A DNA stretch of 64,000 nucleotides, taken from Acidaminococcus timonensis (GTDB lineage Bacteria > Bacillota > Negativicutes > Acidaminococcales > Acidaminococcaceae). The notes below the pieces were generated by a model. It was not told the origin of the DNA, searched no databases, and was given only the letters and a program-made list of their open reading frames with translations. The stretch spans positions 1,418,756 through 1,482,755 of the forward strand of contig NZ_FNWH01000006.1 in assembly GCF_900106585.1 (NCBI RefSeq), in the 5' to 3' direction. Positions within the stretch are counted from its first letter, which is position 1. Each line of letters starts with the position of its first letter. Shown piece after piece: positions 33,176-41,868 of the stretch. Made by a program: the position numbers and the translations under genes.

Positions 33176-33895
33176 TCACATTCTAAAGTTATCGCCCAGG
33201 TAGAACTTCCGGGCCACAGGGTCTTCTGCCACCTGCTGGCTGGTGCCTTCCACCAGGATCTTGCCGGCGCTTAAAATGTAGGCCCGGTTCACAATGCTCA
33301 GGGTTTCCCGCACGTTGTGGTCGGTGATCAGGACACCGATGCCCCGTTTGGCCAGATGGGCCACCATCACCTGGATATCGGCCACCGCAATGGGGTCGAT
33401 CCCGGCGAAAGGTTCGTCCAGCAGGATGAAGCCGGGGTCGGTGGCCAGGGCCCGGGCGATTTCCACCCGGCGCCGTTCGCCGCCGGACAGGGCACTGCCC
33501 TTGCTCTTGCGGATGTGGTCGATATGGAATTCCTGGATCAGGTCTTCCATTTTCTGCTGCCGTTTGGCATGGTCGCTTTCGATCTGTTCCAGGATGGCCA
33601 TGATGTTCTCTTCCACGGTGAGTTTCCGGAAGATGGAAGCTTCCTGGGGCAGATAGCCGATGCCCTTCAGGGCGCGCTTGTACATGGGCAGTCCGGTGAC
33701 ATCCTCGTCATCCAGGAACACATGGCCGGTGTCAGGATGTTCCAGTCCCACGATCATATAAAAAGACGTGGTCTTGCCGGCACCGTTGGGACCCAGGAGG
33801 CCCACGATGGTCCCCTGCTCCACCTCCAGGCTGACCTCATTAACCACCCGGCGGCCTCCATATTCTTTTACCAGTTTTTCCGCGCGTATCTTCAC
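33176..33895 (-). CDS. lptB: LPS export ABC transporter ATPase LptB
   Basis: This 239-residue ATPase powers LPS extraction at the inner membrane. Walker A is GPNGAGKTT (about 35-43), the signature LSGGERRR (about 137-144) and Walker [13 protein letters not shown] (about 155-166). Length and the C-terminal tail (LGDNFRM) fit LptB. It lies between lptA and lptF, as in most LPS-export operons. Confidence 0.95.
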   Translation of the reverse strand: MKIRAEKLVKEYGGRRVVNEVSLEVEQGTIVGLLGPNGAGKTTSFYMIVGLEHPDTGHVFLDDEDVTGLPMYKRALKGIGYLPQEASIFRKLTVEENIMAILEQIESDHAKRQQKMEDLIQEFHIDHIRKSKGSALSGGERRRVEIARALATDPGFILLDEPFAGIDPIAVADIQVMVAHLAKRGIGVLITDHNVRETLSIVNRAYILSAGKILVEGTSQQVAEDPVARKFYLGDNFRM

Positions 33896-33906
33896 TCTTG
33901 ACTCCC

Positions 33907-34752
33907 TTACCCTACTTCAGTCTCACCCCAGGACAGCAGTTGTCCGGGCCAGTTATAGAACTTGTACACATAAGCCGGGATCCCCGGCAGTCCGGCCAGG
34001 CTGAATACCGGTGTTTCCTCCTGCACGGACGGCTGGCTCTGCTGGGGTACCACCACCATCTTCACATCGCCTTCCGCCATGGCCACCTTGCCGCCAGCTC
34101 CGGTAATGGTCAGGGTATCCCCGCTGACCGTATCATCGTTCTGGGTGGCGGTGGCATGGCCGATCAGCCGGATGGTCCCGTCCGCTTCCTTCGTATTGTA
34201 AATGGCCCGGTCGGCCCGTGCCGTCAGATTCCGGGGCGGACTCACCAGCCGCACGTTTCCGTCGGCATTGGCCACGCCGCTCTGCATATTGTATTTCATG
34301 CTGGCCGAATCCAGGCTGGACCCGTCATCCATGGTCAGCTGGGCCCAGTCCCCCACGGTCTGGGCAAACTGGGCATCGGAATCGTAATCCACCTGGTCGG
34401 CACGCAGGGTCTTGTCGGCTTTACGCAGCACCGCATTGCCAATGGCGGACAGGAACTTGCCCTTGTTCTTGATGATCAGCGTACCACTGGTCAGATGGGC
34501 ATCCTTCTGGTCAGCCACCACGGAACCAGTCAGCTTGCCTTCTCCGGTCTTGGTATTGTAATCAGCGGAACTGGCGCTGGCGGTACCGTCGTCATGACGG
34601 ATCTGCACATTGCCTTCGGCTGCTGCCTGTCCGGTCTTGAAATCATATTCCACCGTATCGGCGGAAATGGAGGACGCAGCCCAGCAGGCGGTGGTCACGG
34701 ACAGAAGGCCTGCCAGGATTCCCAGCATTGCAAGTTTCTTCAGTTTCAACAT
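33907..34752 (-). CDS. lptA: LPS transport periplasmic protein LptA (OstA)
   Basis: This 281-residue periplasmic bridge protein has a signal peptide (about 1-26, cleavage near CWA) followed by OstA-type beta-jellyroll repeats ([20 protein letters not shown], then further GxGxLTGSV and ANADGNVRL units) to about 220. It carries LPS from LptC to LptD across the periplasm. It is longer than E. coli LptA by roughly a third, with more repeat units and a proline-rich tail. The start overlaps the lptC stop by one base. Confidence 0.92.
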   Translation of the reverse strand: MLKLKKLAMLGILAGLLSVTTACWAASSISADTVEYDFKTGQAAAEGNVQIRHDDGTASASSADYNTKTGEGKLTGSVVADQKDAHLTSGTLIIKNKGKFLSAIGNAVLRKADKTLRADQVDYDSDAQFAQTVGDWAQLTMDDGSSLDSASMKYNMQSGVANADGNVRLVSPPRNLTARADRAIYNTKEADGTIRLIGHATATQNDDTVSGDTLTITGAGGKVAMAEGDVKMVVVPQQSQPSVQEETPVFSLAGLPGIPAYVYKFYNWPGQLLSWGETEVG

Positions 34753-35306
34753 TAGAATTCTCCCTTCTGTACGTTGGCATCCTGTTCCAGTTTGGCATGA
34801 TCCAGGGCCACATTGAATGTGGCCTTTTTCGAAGTGGCCACGGTGTCGCCCTTCTTCAGATAGACGTTGCCCTCGGCCAGCACCGTCTGGTCTTTGTTCA
34901 CCCAGGTGAACCTGTCTGCTTTGGCTTCCCCGCCGTCAGAGGTGGTGCCATGGGGATTCACGGAAAGGACCACATCCTTGGTATCCACATGGACTTCCCC
35001 TTCATCGGCAGTGACGGTCATGCTCCGCCCGTCTTCCTGATAGAAAGTCCCCTTGATGCCCTTCAGCTTGTCGATCTGGGTCTTTTTGTCATAGAGCATG
35101 GATTCCACAGTCAGTTCCCAGACCTTCCGGCCATTTTTCGTTTCCTGGATGGTGGACCCGTTTACTTCCTGGAGTACGTCCTTGCCATTTTCCTGCACTT
35201 TACCCGTGGTGGGTTTGCTGCTCAATAACCAGGCAATGACGCCCCCCATCAGGAGCACGGCGGCCACAATCACCAGTATGGTACGTTTGTGTGCTTGCAC
35301 TTGCAT
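34752..35306 (-). CDS. lptC: LPS export protein LptC
   Basis: This 184-residue protein has one N-terminal transmembrane helix (about 9-28, TILVIVAAVLLMGGVIAWLL) and a periplasmic LptC/OstA-like jellyroll (about 40-180). It accepts LPS from the LptB-F complex and passes it to LptA. Length matches the family, and its place directly before lptA is standard. Confidence 0.92.
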   Translation of the reverse strand: MQVQAHKRTILVIVAAVLLMGGVIAWLLSSKPTTGKVQENGKDVLQEVNGSTIQETKNGRKVWELTVESMLYDKKTQIDKLKGIKGTFYQEDGRSMTVTADEGEVHVDTKDVVLSVNPHGTTSDGGEAKADRFTWVNKDQTVLAEGNVYLKKGDTVATSKKATFNVALDHAKLEQDANVQKGEF

Positions 35307-35321
35307 GAAGGCATCCTTTCT

Positions 35322-36191
35322 TTAACCGTTCCAGGGAGTGTTCCAGCGGTGCTGGAACCAGATCCAGTTGTCCGGATACTGCCGGATGATCTTTTCCACT
35401 TCCTGGGTCATTTTCAGGGTAATCCGGTAATCATCTTTTTCCCGGTTGCCCGTATCTTCATAGTAGATGGGGTCTTTCACGAAGACCTGGTGGCCATACC
35501 CGCTGGGTTTGCGCACAATAAAGATGGGCACCACCGGTGCCTTGAACTTGCGGGCAAAATAGGCCGGCCCTTCGGGGGTGGAAGCCATCTTGCCGAAGAA
35601 GGGCACGAAAATGCCATGATAGCCACCGTCCTGGTCCGCAATCAGACCCAGCATGCGGCCTTTCTTCATGGCCCGGGCACAGCCCAGGATCTCGTTGGTC
35701 CCCCGGGCGAAGATTTCCTGGCCCACACCCCGGCGCAGTTCGTTCATGAAATCGCTGTACACCGGATTGGGCTGGGGTTTCTCCACGGCGCTCAGGGGAA
35801 AGCCGTTCAGGGCCAGGGCGGCCCCCAGCCATTCCCAGTTGTCCATATGGCAGGCCAGCATGACCACCCCGTGTTTCCTGGCCAGGGCTTCCCACAGGAT
35901 GTCCGGCCGGTCGAAGGTGACCAGGCCCCGGATGTTGTCCTTGTTCAGGGCGGGCATGTAGAACATCTCCATGGCTGTCATCCCCAGGTTCAGGAACAGC
36001 CGATGGATGATTTCCCGGGCCTGCCGGGGGGATACGCCCATCCGTTCCTGGATGGTCTCTTCCGCCCGGATCCGCTGTTTTTTGGCGATATACCAATACA
36101 GTTTACCACAATTCCTGCCCAGCCGCACTACGAATTTGTAGGGCAGATGGGAAATGATGATACTTACACCTTTCAAAAATCCGTAGAGCAT
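35322..36191 (-). CDS. lipid A biosynthesis acyltransferase (LpxL/LpxM family), copy 1
   Basis: This 289-residue membrane-associated acyltransferase adds a secondary acyl chain to Kdo2-lipid IVA. The catalytic H-x4-D/E motif is HMDNWE (H115 to E120), followed by the usual ADQDGG (about 191-196) and a later WIWFQHRWNTPW at the C-terminus. The ATG chosen (MLYGFLKG) overlaps the kdsC stop as TAATG; a longer frame reads back into kdsC without resembling the family. A second family member lies at 47930-48829, so one may act as lauroyl- and the other as myristoyl-type transferase; which is which is not known. Confidence 0.9.
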   Translation of the reverse strand: MLYGFLKGVSIIISHLPYKFVVRLGRNCGKLYWYIAKKQRIRAEETIQERMGVSPRQAREIIHRLFLNLGMTAMEMFYMPALNKDNIRGLVTFDRPDILWEALARKHGVVMLACHMDNWEWLGAALALNGFPLSAVEKPQPNPVYSDFMNELRRGVGQEIFARGTNEILGCARAMKKGRMLGLIADQDGGYHGIFVPFFGKMASTPEGPAYFARKFKAPVVPIFIVRKPSGYGHQVFVKDPIYYEDTGNREKDDYRITLKMTQEVEKIIRQYPDNWIWFQHRWNTPWNG

Positions 36192-36733
36192 TACTGTTTG
36201 TCTCCCTGCCCCTGGACTTCGTACTCTCTCACGATCTGGTTCCACAGTCCCTTGGCCTTCAGGATGCGTTCGATCACATCCCGTACAGCCCCCCGGCCTC
36301 CTTTGCACCCGGAGACCAGCATGGCCCGTTCCCGGACTTCCGGAGCCGCATCGGCGGGAGCAAACGTCACCGCCGACCGGCCAAAGGCCGGCAGGTCATT
36401 CAGATCGTCCCCCATGAAGGCAGTCTCCTCCAGGGGAATACCCAGTTCTTTCGAAGCTTGTTCCAGGATCTTTCCTTTGTAAATGACATTTTCATACACG
36501 GAGCTGATACCCAGTTCCATAGCCCGATGGAGCACGATCTCGCTGTGGCGTCCGGTGATGAGCGCCACCTGGATACCATGGCGCAGGGCCAGGCTGATGC
36601 CCAGTCCGTCCCGGGCGTCAAAGTGCTTGCACAGTTCTCCTTCCTGGCCGATGATGATGCTCCCATCGGTCAGGACACCATCCACGTCCAGGGCCAGCAG
36701 GTGGATCCTGGCCAATTGTTCTTCAGTTACCAT
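36191..36733 (-). CDS. kdsC: 3-deoxy-D-manno-octulosonate 8-phosphate phosphatase
   Basis: This 180-residue C0-type HAD phosphatase releases Kdo from Kdo 8-phosphate. Motif I is DVDGVLTDG (about 16-24), motif II ITGR (about 59-62) and the late acidic motif GDDLNDLPAF (about 107-116). Length matches KdsC. It sits between kdsD and lpxL in a run of genes covering Kdo synthesis from ribulose 5-phosphate to CMP-Kdo. Confidence 0.95.
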   Translation of the reverse strand: MVTEEQLARIHLLALDVDGVLTDGSIIIGQEGELCKHFDARDGLGISLALRHGIQVALITGRHSEIVLHRAMELGISSVYENVIYKGKILEQASKELGIPLEETAFMGDDLNDLPAFGRSAVTFAPADAAPEVRERAMLVSGCKGGRGAVRDVIERILKAKGLWNQIVREYEVQGQGDKQ

Positions 36734-37699
36734 TTATACCACTCCTTGATGGACCAGATCGGTGATGTGCAGCAGACCTACCACTTTGTCTTCCTGATCC
36801 ACCACCGGCAGCACCGTAATGGGCCGGGGTTTGTTGGATTCCATCAAATGGAGGGCTTCTGCTGCCAGTTTGTGATCCTGGATGGTCCTCGGGTGTCTGG
36901 TCATCATCTCAGCCACAGGCCGGTTCAGACAATCCAGGTCCTTGGCAATGCCCCGACGGATATCCCCATCGGTGAGCAGCCCTTCCAGACGGTGATCCTT
37001 GTCCACCACGGAAACGGCACCCACCCCTTTGTCGGTGATCACGAACAGGGCATCCTTCACGCTGACCGTAGAGGGCACCAGGGGATTCTCGTCCCCCTTG
37101 TGCATCACATCATCCACGGTAAGCAGCAGTTTCCGTCCCAGGCTGCCCCCGGGATGGAAAATGGCGAATTCTTCCGGCGTGAATTTCCGGGCACTCAAAA
37201 GTTCCATGGCCAGGGCATCCCCGTAGGCCAGGGCTGCCGTGGTGCTGCTGGTGGGAGCCAGGCCCAGAGGGCAGGCTTCCCGCTTCACGCCCACATTCAA
37301 GACAATATCCGCATTTTTGGCCAGGGTGGATTCCGGATTGCCCACCATGGCAATGATCCGTGCCCCGATGCGCCGCACGCTGGGCAGGATGTTCAGCACT
37401 TCCCCGGTTTCCCCGCTGTTGGAAAGGGCCAGGACCACATCGTGTTCCGTGACCATGCCCAGGTCCCCGTGGATGCCTTCCGCCGGATGGAGAAAGAATG
37501 CTGGAGTACCGGTGCTGGCCAGGGTGGCAGCGATCTTGCGGGCGATGATGCCGCTTTTGCCCATGCCCGTAACGATGATCCGTCCTTTGCAGTGGAGGAT
37601 CATATCCAGTGCCTGCCCGAAATGCGCATCCACCCGGGGAATCAGTTCCAGGATGGAGTCAGCTTCGATACGCAGGGCTTCTTTGGCTTTTTCAAACAT
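36734..37699 (-). CDS. kdsD: D-arabinose 5-phosphate isomerase
   Basis: This 321-residue enzyme interconverts ribulose 5-phosphate and arabinose 5-phosphate for Kdo synthesis. The SIS domain (about 30-180) has GMGKSGIIARKIAATLASTG (about 45-64) and ALSNSGETGEVLN (about 93-105). Two CBS domains follow (about 205-320). Domain order and length match KdsD/KpsF. It is adjacent to kdsC and kdsA on the same transcript. Confidence 0.95.
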   Translation of the reverse strand: MFEKAKEALRIEADSILELIPRVDAHFGQALDMILHCKGRIIVTGMGKSGIIARKIAATLASTGTPAFFLHPAEGIHGDLGMVTEHDVVLALSNSGETGEVLNILPSVRRIGARIIAMVGNPESTLAKNADIVLNVGVKREACPLGLAPTSSTTAALAYGDALAMELLSARKFTPEEFAIFHPGGSLGRKLLLTVDDVMHKGDENPLVPSTVSVKDALFVITDKGVGAVSVVDKDHRLEGLLTDGDIRRGIAKDLDCLNRPVAEMMTRHPRTIQDHKLAAEALHLMESNKPRPITVLPVVDQEDKVVGLLHITDLVHQGVV

Positions 37700-37702
37700 G
37701 GC

Positions 37703-38527
37703 TCATGCCTCCCTGCGGCCGATGGCGTCAATGGCTTTGGCATCGGCCAGTACCTGTTCCAGCTTGTCCAGGGCGATCATGTTGGGACCGTCGGACAATG
37801 CTTCGGCCGGGTTGTCGTGGACCTCCAGGAACAGCCCGTCCACCCCAACCGCTGCGGCTGCCCGTGCCATATGGGGAGCAAACTGGCTCTGGCCGCCGCT
37901 TTTGGATCCCTGACCGCCAGGGATCTGCACACTGTGGGTCACATCCATGATCACCGGGAATCCCATTTCCCGCATGATGGGCAGGCTGCGCATATCCGTC
38001 ACCAGGGTGTTGTACCCGAAGCTGACGCCCCGTTCGGTGAGCATGAGCTGGTGGCAGCCGGAGCCGGTGATCTTGTGGACCACATTCTTCATATCCCAGG
38101 GTGCCAGGAACTGCCCCTTTTTCACATTGACCACCCGGCCGCTGTGGGCGGCTTCCACCAACAGGTCCGTCTGCCGGCACAGGAAGGCCGGAATCTGGAT
38201 GATATCCAGCACTTCGGCGGCTTTTTCCACCTGCCAGGTTTCGTGCACGTCGCTGATGATGGGCACCTGCAGGTCTTTTTTGATCTGGGCCAGGATCTTC
38301 AGCCCTTCTTCCAGGCCCGGTCCCCGGAAGGATTCCAGGGAAGAGCGATTGGCCTTGTCGAAAGAAGCCTTGAACACGTACGGCAGGCCCAGTTTTTCAC
38401 AGATGGCCTTGGCCCGTTTGCCAATGGCCAGGCTCCGTTCGTAGCCTTCCAGCACACAGGGGCCGGCCATGATGAGAAGCGGGTGGCCCTGTCCTGCCTC
38501 ATAAGGTCCGATCTTGACGATTTGCAT
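37703..38527 (-). CDS. kdsA: 3-deoxy-8-phosphooctulonate synthase
   Basis: This 274-residue TIM-barrel enzyme condenses phosphoenolpyruvate with arabinose 5-phosphate. Diagnostic stretches are MAGPCVLEG (about 20-28), [20 protein letters not shown] (about 53-72) and [13 protein letters not shown] (about 195-207). The expected lysine and histidine active-site residues are within these segments. Length is standard. It lies three bases after kdsB. Confidence 0.96.
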   Translation of the reverse strand: MQIVKIGPYEAGQGHPLLIMAGPCVLEGYERSLAIGKRAKAICEKLGLPYVFKASFDKANRSSLESFRGPGLEEGLKILAQIKKDLQVPIISDVHETWQVEKAAEVLDIIQIPAFLCRQTDLLVEAAHSGRVVNVKKGQFLAPWDMKNVVHKITGSGCHQLMLTERGVSFGYNTLVTDMRSLPIMREMGFPVIMDVTHSVQIPGGQGSKSGGQSQFAPHMARAAAAVGVDGLFLEVHDNPAEALSDGPNMIALDKLEQVLADAKAIDAIGRREA

Positions 38528-38530
38528 GGG

Positions 38531-39280
38531 TTACTGCTCCTTTCCTTCTGCAATCAGCTTGCCAAAGATTTCGTTGGCCCGTTCCAGATCTTCCCGGGTA
38601 TCGATGCCCACACCCTGGAAATCGGTGGCCAGCACCTTGATCTTGACCCCGTTTTCCAGGGCCCGCAGCTGTTCCAGCCCTTCCACCTTTTCCAGGGGGG
38701 TGGGCAGCAGTGCGGCGAATTTCAGCAGGAAGTCCCGCTTATACGCATAGATGCCGATATGCTTCCACACCTTCACATCCGGTTCCTCATTGCGGGGATA
38801 GGGGATCAGGCTGCGGGAAAAATACAGGGCATAGCCGTTCTGGTCGGTGACCACTTTTACGGCATTGGGGTTCTGGTAGTCTTCCGGCTGCATTTCTGTT
38901 TTCATGGTGGCCATTTCCAGGTCGGGATTCTCCTCAAAGGCGTGGGCCAGGTCGTCGATGACCTGGGGCGGGATCATGGGTTCATCTCCCTGGACGTTGA
39001 CGATCACGTCCACATCCTCATAGTTCAGGGCCACTTCAGCCAGCCGGTCCGTACCGCTGGGATGATCCGCAGAGGTCATGACGGCCCTGCCGCCGAAGGC
39101 GGTCACCACATCGGCGATGCGCTGATCGTCGGTGGCCACCAGGACCTGGTCGGGAATGCGGGCCAGAGAAGCACGCTCATACACACGCTGGATCACCGGT
39201 TTGCCCTGGATCAGTGCCAGGGGTTTACCCGGCAGACGGGTGGAACCATAACGGGCCGGAATCACACATAGTACTTTCAT
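38531..39280 (-). CDS. kdsB: 3-deoxy-manno-octulosonate cytidylyltransferase
   Basis: This 249-residue enzyme activates Kdo as CMP-Kdo. The N-terminal nucleotide-binding signature PARYGSTRLPGKPL is at about 8-21, with VNVQGDEPMIPP (about 94-105) in the middle and the usual GIYAYKRDFLLKFA (about 176-189) late. It overlaps the waaA-lpxK fusion gene by four bases. Confidence 0.96.
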   Translation of the reverse strand: MKVLCVIPARYGSTRLPGKPLALIQGKPVIQRVYERASLARIPDQVLVATDDQRIADVVTAFGGRAVMTSADHPSGTDRLAEVALNYEDVDVIVNVQGDEPMIPPQVIDDLAHAFEENPDLEMATMKTEMQPEDYQNPNAVKVVTDQNGYALYFSRSLIPYPRNEEPDVKVWKHIGIYAYKRDFLLKFAALLPTPLEKVEGLEQLRALENGVKIKVLATDFQGVGIDTREDLERANEIFGKLIAEGKEQ

Positions 39281-41808
39281 TTCGCAGGTTTCTCCTTTTT
39301 AATCGCGGCAGTAATGGTATCTACAAAAGCTTCTTCGCCGCTTGTAATCTGAATTTCCATATCAAGGATATATAGAGGCACATCCCGATGGAGATAAATG
39401 AACTCCGTAGGGATCTTCACAGCATCTTTCCCGGTGGTGACCAGGGCCTTCACACCCTTGCTGATGGCCCGGTCCATGATGTACTGCATCTCCACCATGC
39501 CGTAGTCGTGGTGATCCGGATACCGGATGGCTTCCACGATGTTCAGCCCTTCGGCGTTCATGGTCTGCTCGAAGGAGGACGGATTGCCGATGGCGGAGAA
39601 CACCATCACATGTTTCCCCCGCAGGGCTTCCAGGGGCAGGGCCCTGGACATATCATTTTTATACCAGTCGGCGATCTCAATGAAATCGCAGGGTTTGTGG
39701 ATGCTTTCCACAATCGGTGCCGCCGGTGCATATCTGTGCAGGGTATCGCACAGGGTGGCCCGGGAAATGGGTGAACTCTGGTCGCATTTGGTCAGCAGGA
39801 ACAGACCGGCCCGGCTCAGGTTGCTCAGGGGTTCCCGCAGGGTTCCCCGGGGCAGGATGCAGCCGTTGCCGAACATATTCAGGGTATCCACCAGCACCAC
39901 ATCCAGGTCACGGTACAGCTGCCAGTGCTGGTACCCATCGTCCAGGATGATGACTTCCGCCTTGAATTTATCCACGGCGAACTGGCCGGTGATGGCCCGT
40001 TCCTTGCCGATGACCACCGGGATGCCGGGCAGCTGCTTGGCCATGAGGAAGGCCTCGTCGCCGGCTTCATAGGCGGTCATATAAATCTTCTTGCCGTCGG
40101 ACACCACCCCGATCTTTTCTTCCCAGTGGGACCGATAGCCCCGGTTCAGGATGACCACCCGGTAACCCAGCTTCTGGATCATCAGGGCCACTTTCTGGGC
40201 GGTAGGGGTCTTGCCGGTACCGCCTACGGTGATGTTGCCGATGCTGATCACACAGCAGTCCAGTTTCGTGCGGGGCAGGATGCCGGCATCGTAGCAGAAC
40301 AGCTTCAGCCGTACACCTGCTTCATAGAGCACGGACAGGACACGGAGGAACGCCAGGACGCACCAGTCCAGGATCCCGTTGTCCTCGCCGTGGGACAGCT
40401 GGATCAGGTACTGGGTCACGGCATCGCCGGGCCGCATCCGGGGGCTCACTTCGTCGTTGATGTTCCGGGTGTTGATTTTGTAATGGGTGTTCACCATGCT
40501 TTCGGTGGCGGTGAGCTTCAGCAGCTCCTGCAGGTACTGGATAGTCCGCACCGCAGCGCCCCGGTTCTCCTTGATGACCTGGAGGGAGGCAGCCCCCATC
40601 TTCCTGCGCAGAGCGTCATCCTTGAAAATCTTCAGGAATTCTTCCGTGAGCTCTTTGCCGTCTTTGATCTGGACGCAGGCGCCCACTTTGCTCAGGAGGG
40701 CAAAGGAATCTTTAAAGTTGGACATGCTGGGCCCCACGATGATGGGTTTGGCATGAGCCGCCGGTTCCAGCACGTTGTGGCCCCCGTGTTTGATCAGGCT
40801 GCCGCCTACGAACACGGCATCGCCCACGGCGTAGATCCGGCCCAGTTCGCCGATGGTGTCGATGATAAGCACCTGGTACCGGGGCCGGGGATTGCTCATG
40901 GCTTTCAGGGCGGAGCGCAGGCCCAGGCTCAGGCCGTATTTCTCGGCCAGTTTGCTGATTTCATGGACCCGTCCCGGTTTCCGGGGCGCAATGATCAGGC
41001 GGGCCTGGGGAAATTCTTTCAGGATTTCCTGGAAGCTCTGGAACAGGGTCTCTTCTTCGGTGGGATGGGTACTGCCGGCCACAATCACCGGATAATCATC
41101 CCCCAGGCCCAGTTCTTCTTTGTACTGCTGCAAATCCGCAGGTGTCACTTCCGCATAGGTCTGATCGAATTTCGTATTGCCGGTCACGAAGATCCGGCGT
41201 TTTTCCGCTCCCAGGTGGGCGATGTATTCTGCATCGATGGAGGACTGCATGCAGAACCGGGTTACGCTGCCCATCATGTCGGACAGGATGCCGAACAGGT
41301 AGCGATAGCTCTTCACGGATTTGTCGGAGATGCGGCCGTTCACCATCATGACGGGGATGCGGCGCAGCTTGATGGCCCGCAGGAAGTTGGGCCACAATTC
41401 CGTTTCCACAGGCATGAAGATCCGGGGCATGATCCGCTTCACGAAGGATTCGGACACAAAAGGCAGATCCAGGGGGAAGTAGATGATGGCATCGGCTTCC
41501 GGGATGATCTGGTGGGCCATGTTGTAGCCGCCGGTGGTCACGGCGGACACCAGGATCTTGGCATCGGGCATGGCCTTGCGGATTTCCTTGACCAGGGGGC
41601 TGGTGGCCACGATTTCCCCCACGGAGGCACCGTGGATCCAGATGCAGTTTTTATGGGCGACGGCAGCGATCTCATCATCCCGGATGAATCCCATGCTCTG
41701 CCGGAAGCGGCGAGGGAATCCTTTTTCCCGGAAATACCGCACGGTGAAGTAGGGCAGGATCACGAAGATGAATAAGACTGTGGCCAGGAAATTATATAGA
41801 TAATACAT
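39277..41808 (-). CDS. fused Kdo transferase (WaaA) - tetraacyldisaccharide 4'-kinase (LpxK)
   Basis: One 843-residue frame carries two lipid A enzymes. Residues about 1-432 are WaaA/KdtA: an N-terminal membrane anchor (about 5-25), HGASVGE (59-65) with the catalytic acid, VETELWPN (134-141), and the donor-side GGSLIKHGGHNVLEPA (335-350). A linker (about 435-475) leads to LpxK (about 480-843): Walker A region GNITVGGTGKTPT (524-536), then LDDGYQHW and the usual FSAIGNP segment. WaaA adds Kdo after LpxK phosphorylates, so the fusion joins consecutive steps. No stop, frameshift or internal ribosome site is evident at the junction. Both functions are expected at the inner-membrane cytoplasmic face. 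Confidence 0.93.
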   Translation of the reverse strand: MYYLYNFLATVLFIFVILPYFTVRYFREKGFPRRFRQSMGFIRDDEIAAVAHKNCIWIHGASVGEIVATSPLVKEIRKAMPDAKILVSAVTTGGYNMAHQIIPEADAIIYFPLDLPFVSESFVKRIMPRIFMPVETELWPNFLRAIKLRRIPVMMVNGRISDKSVKSYRYLFGILSDMMGSVTRFCMQSSIDAEYIAHLGAEKRRIFVTGNTKFDQTYAEVTPADLQQYKEELGLGDDYPVIVAGSTHPTEEETLFQSFQEILKEFPQARLIIAPRKPGRVHEISKLAEKYGLSLGLRSALKAMSNPRPRYQVLIIDTIGELGRIYAVGDAVFVGGSLIKHGGHNVLEPAAHAKPIIVGPSMSNFKDSFALLSKVGACVQIKDGKELTEEFLKIFKDDALRRKMGAASLQVIKENRGAAVRTIQYLQELLKLTATESMVNTHYKINTRNINDEVSPRMRPGDAVTQYLIQLSHGEDNGILDWCVLAFLRVLSVLYEAGVRLKLFCYDAGILPRTKLDCCVISIGNITVGGTGKTPTAQKVALMIQKLGYRVVILNRGYRSHWEEKIGVVSDGKKIYMTAYEAGDEAFLMAKQLPGIPVVIGKERAITGQFAVDKFKAEVIILDDGYQHWQLYRDLDVVLVDTLNMFGNGCILPRGTLREPLSNLSRAGLFLLTKCDQSSPISRATLCDTLHRYAPAAPIVESIHKPCDFIEIADWYKNDMSRALPLEALRGKHVMVFSAIGNPSSFEQTMNAEGLNIVEAIRYPDHHDYGMVEMQYIMDRAISKGVKALVTTGKDAVKIPTEFIYLHRDVPLYILDMEIQITSGEEAFVDTITAAIKKEKPAK

Positions 41809-41868
41809 GCTTTGACCTCGTTTTCATTGGGCTGGACGACTGGGGAAGAAAAAAGGCTGGATTTCCAT

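Noticed and set aside
36458..39271. 937-codon open frame on the plus strand opposite kdsC, kdsD, kdsA and kdsB
   Set aside because: It runs opposite four well-defined enzymes, and its sequence is His/Gln/Pro/Gly-rich as expected of an antisense reading of GC-rich codons. It has no domain or ribosome site.
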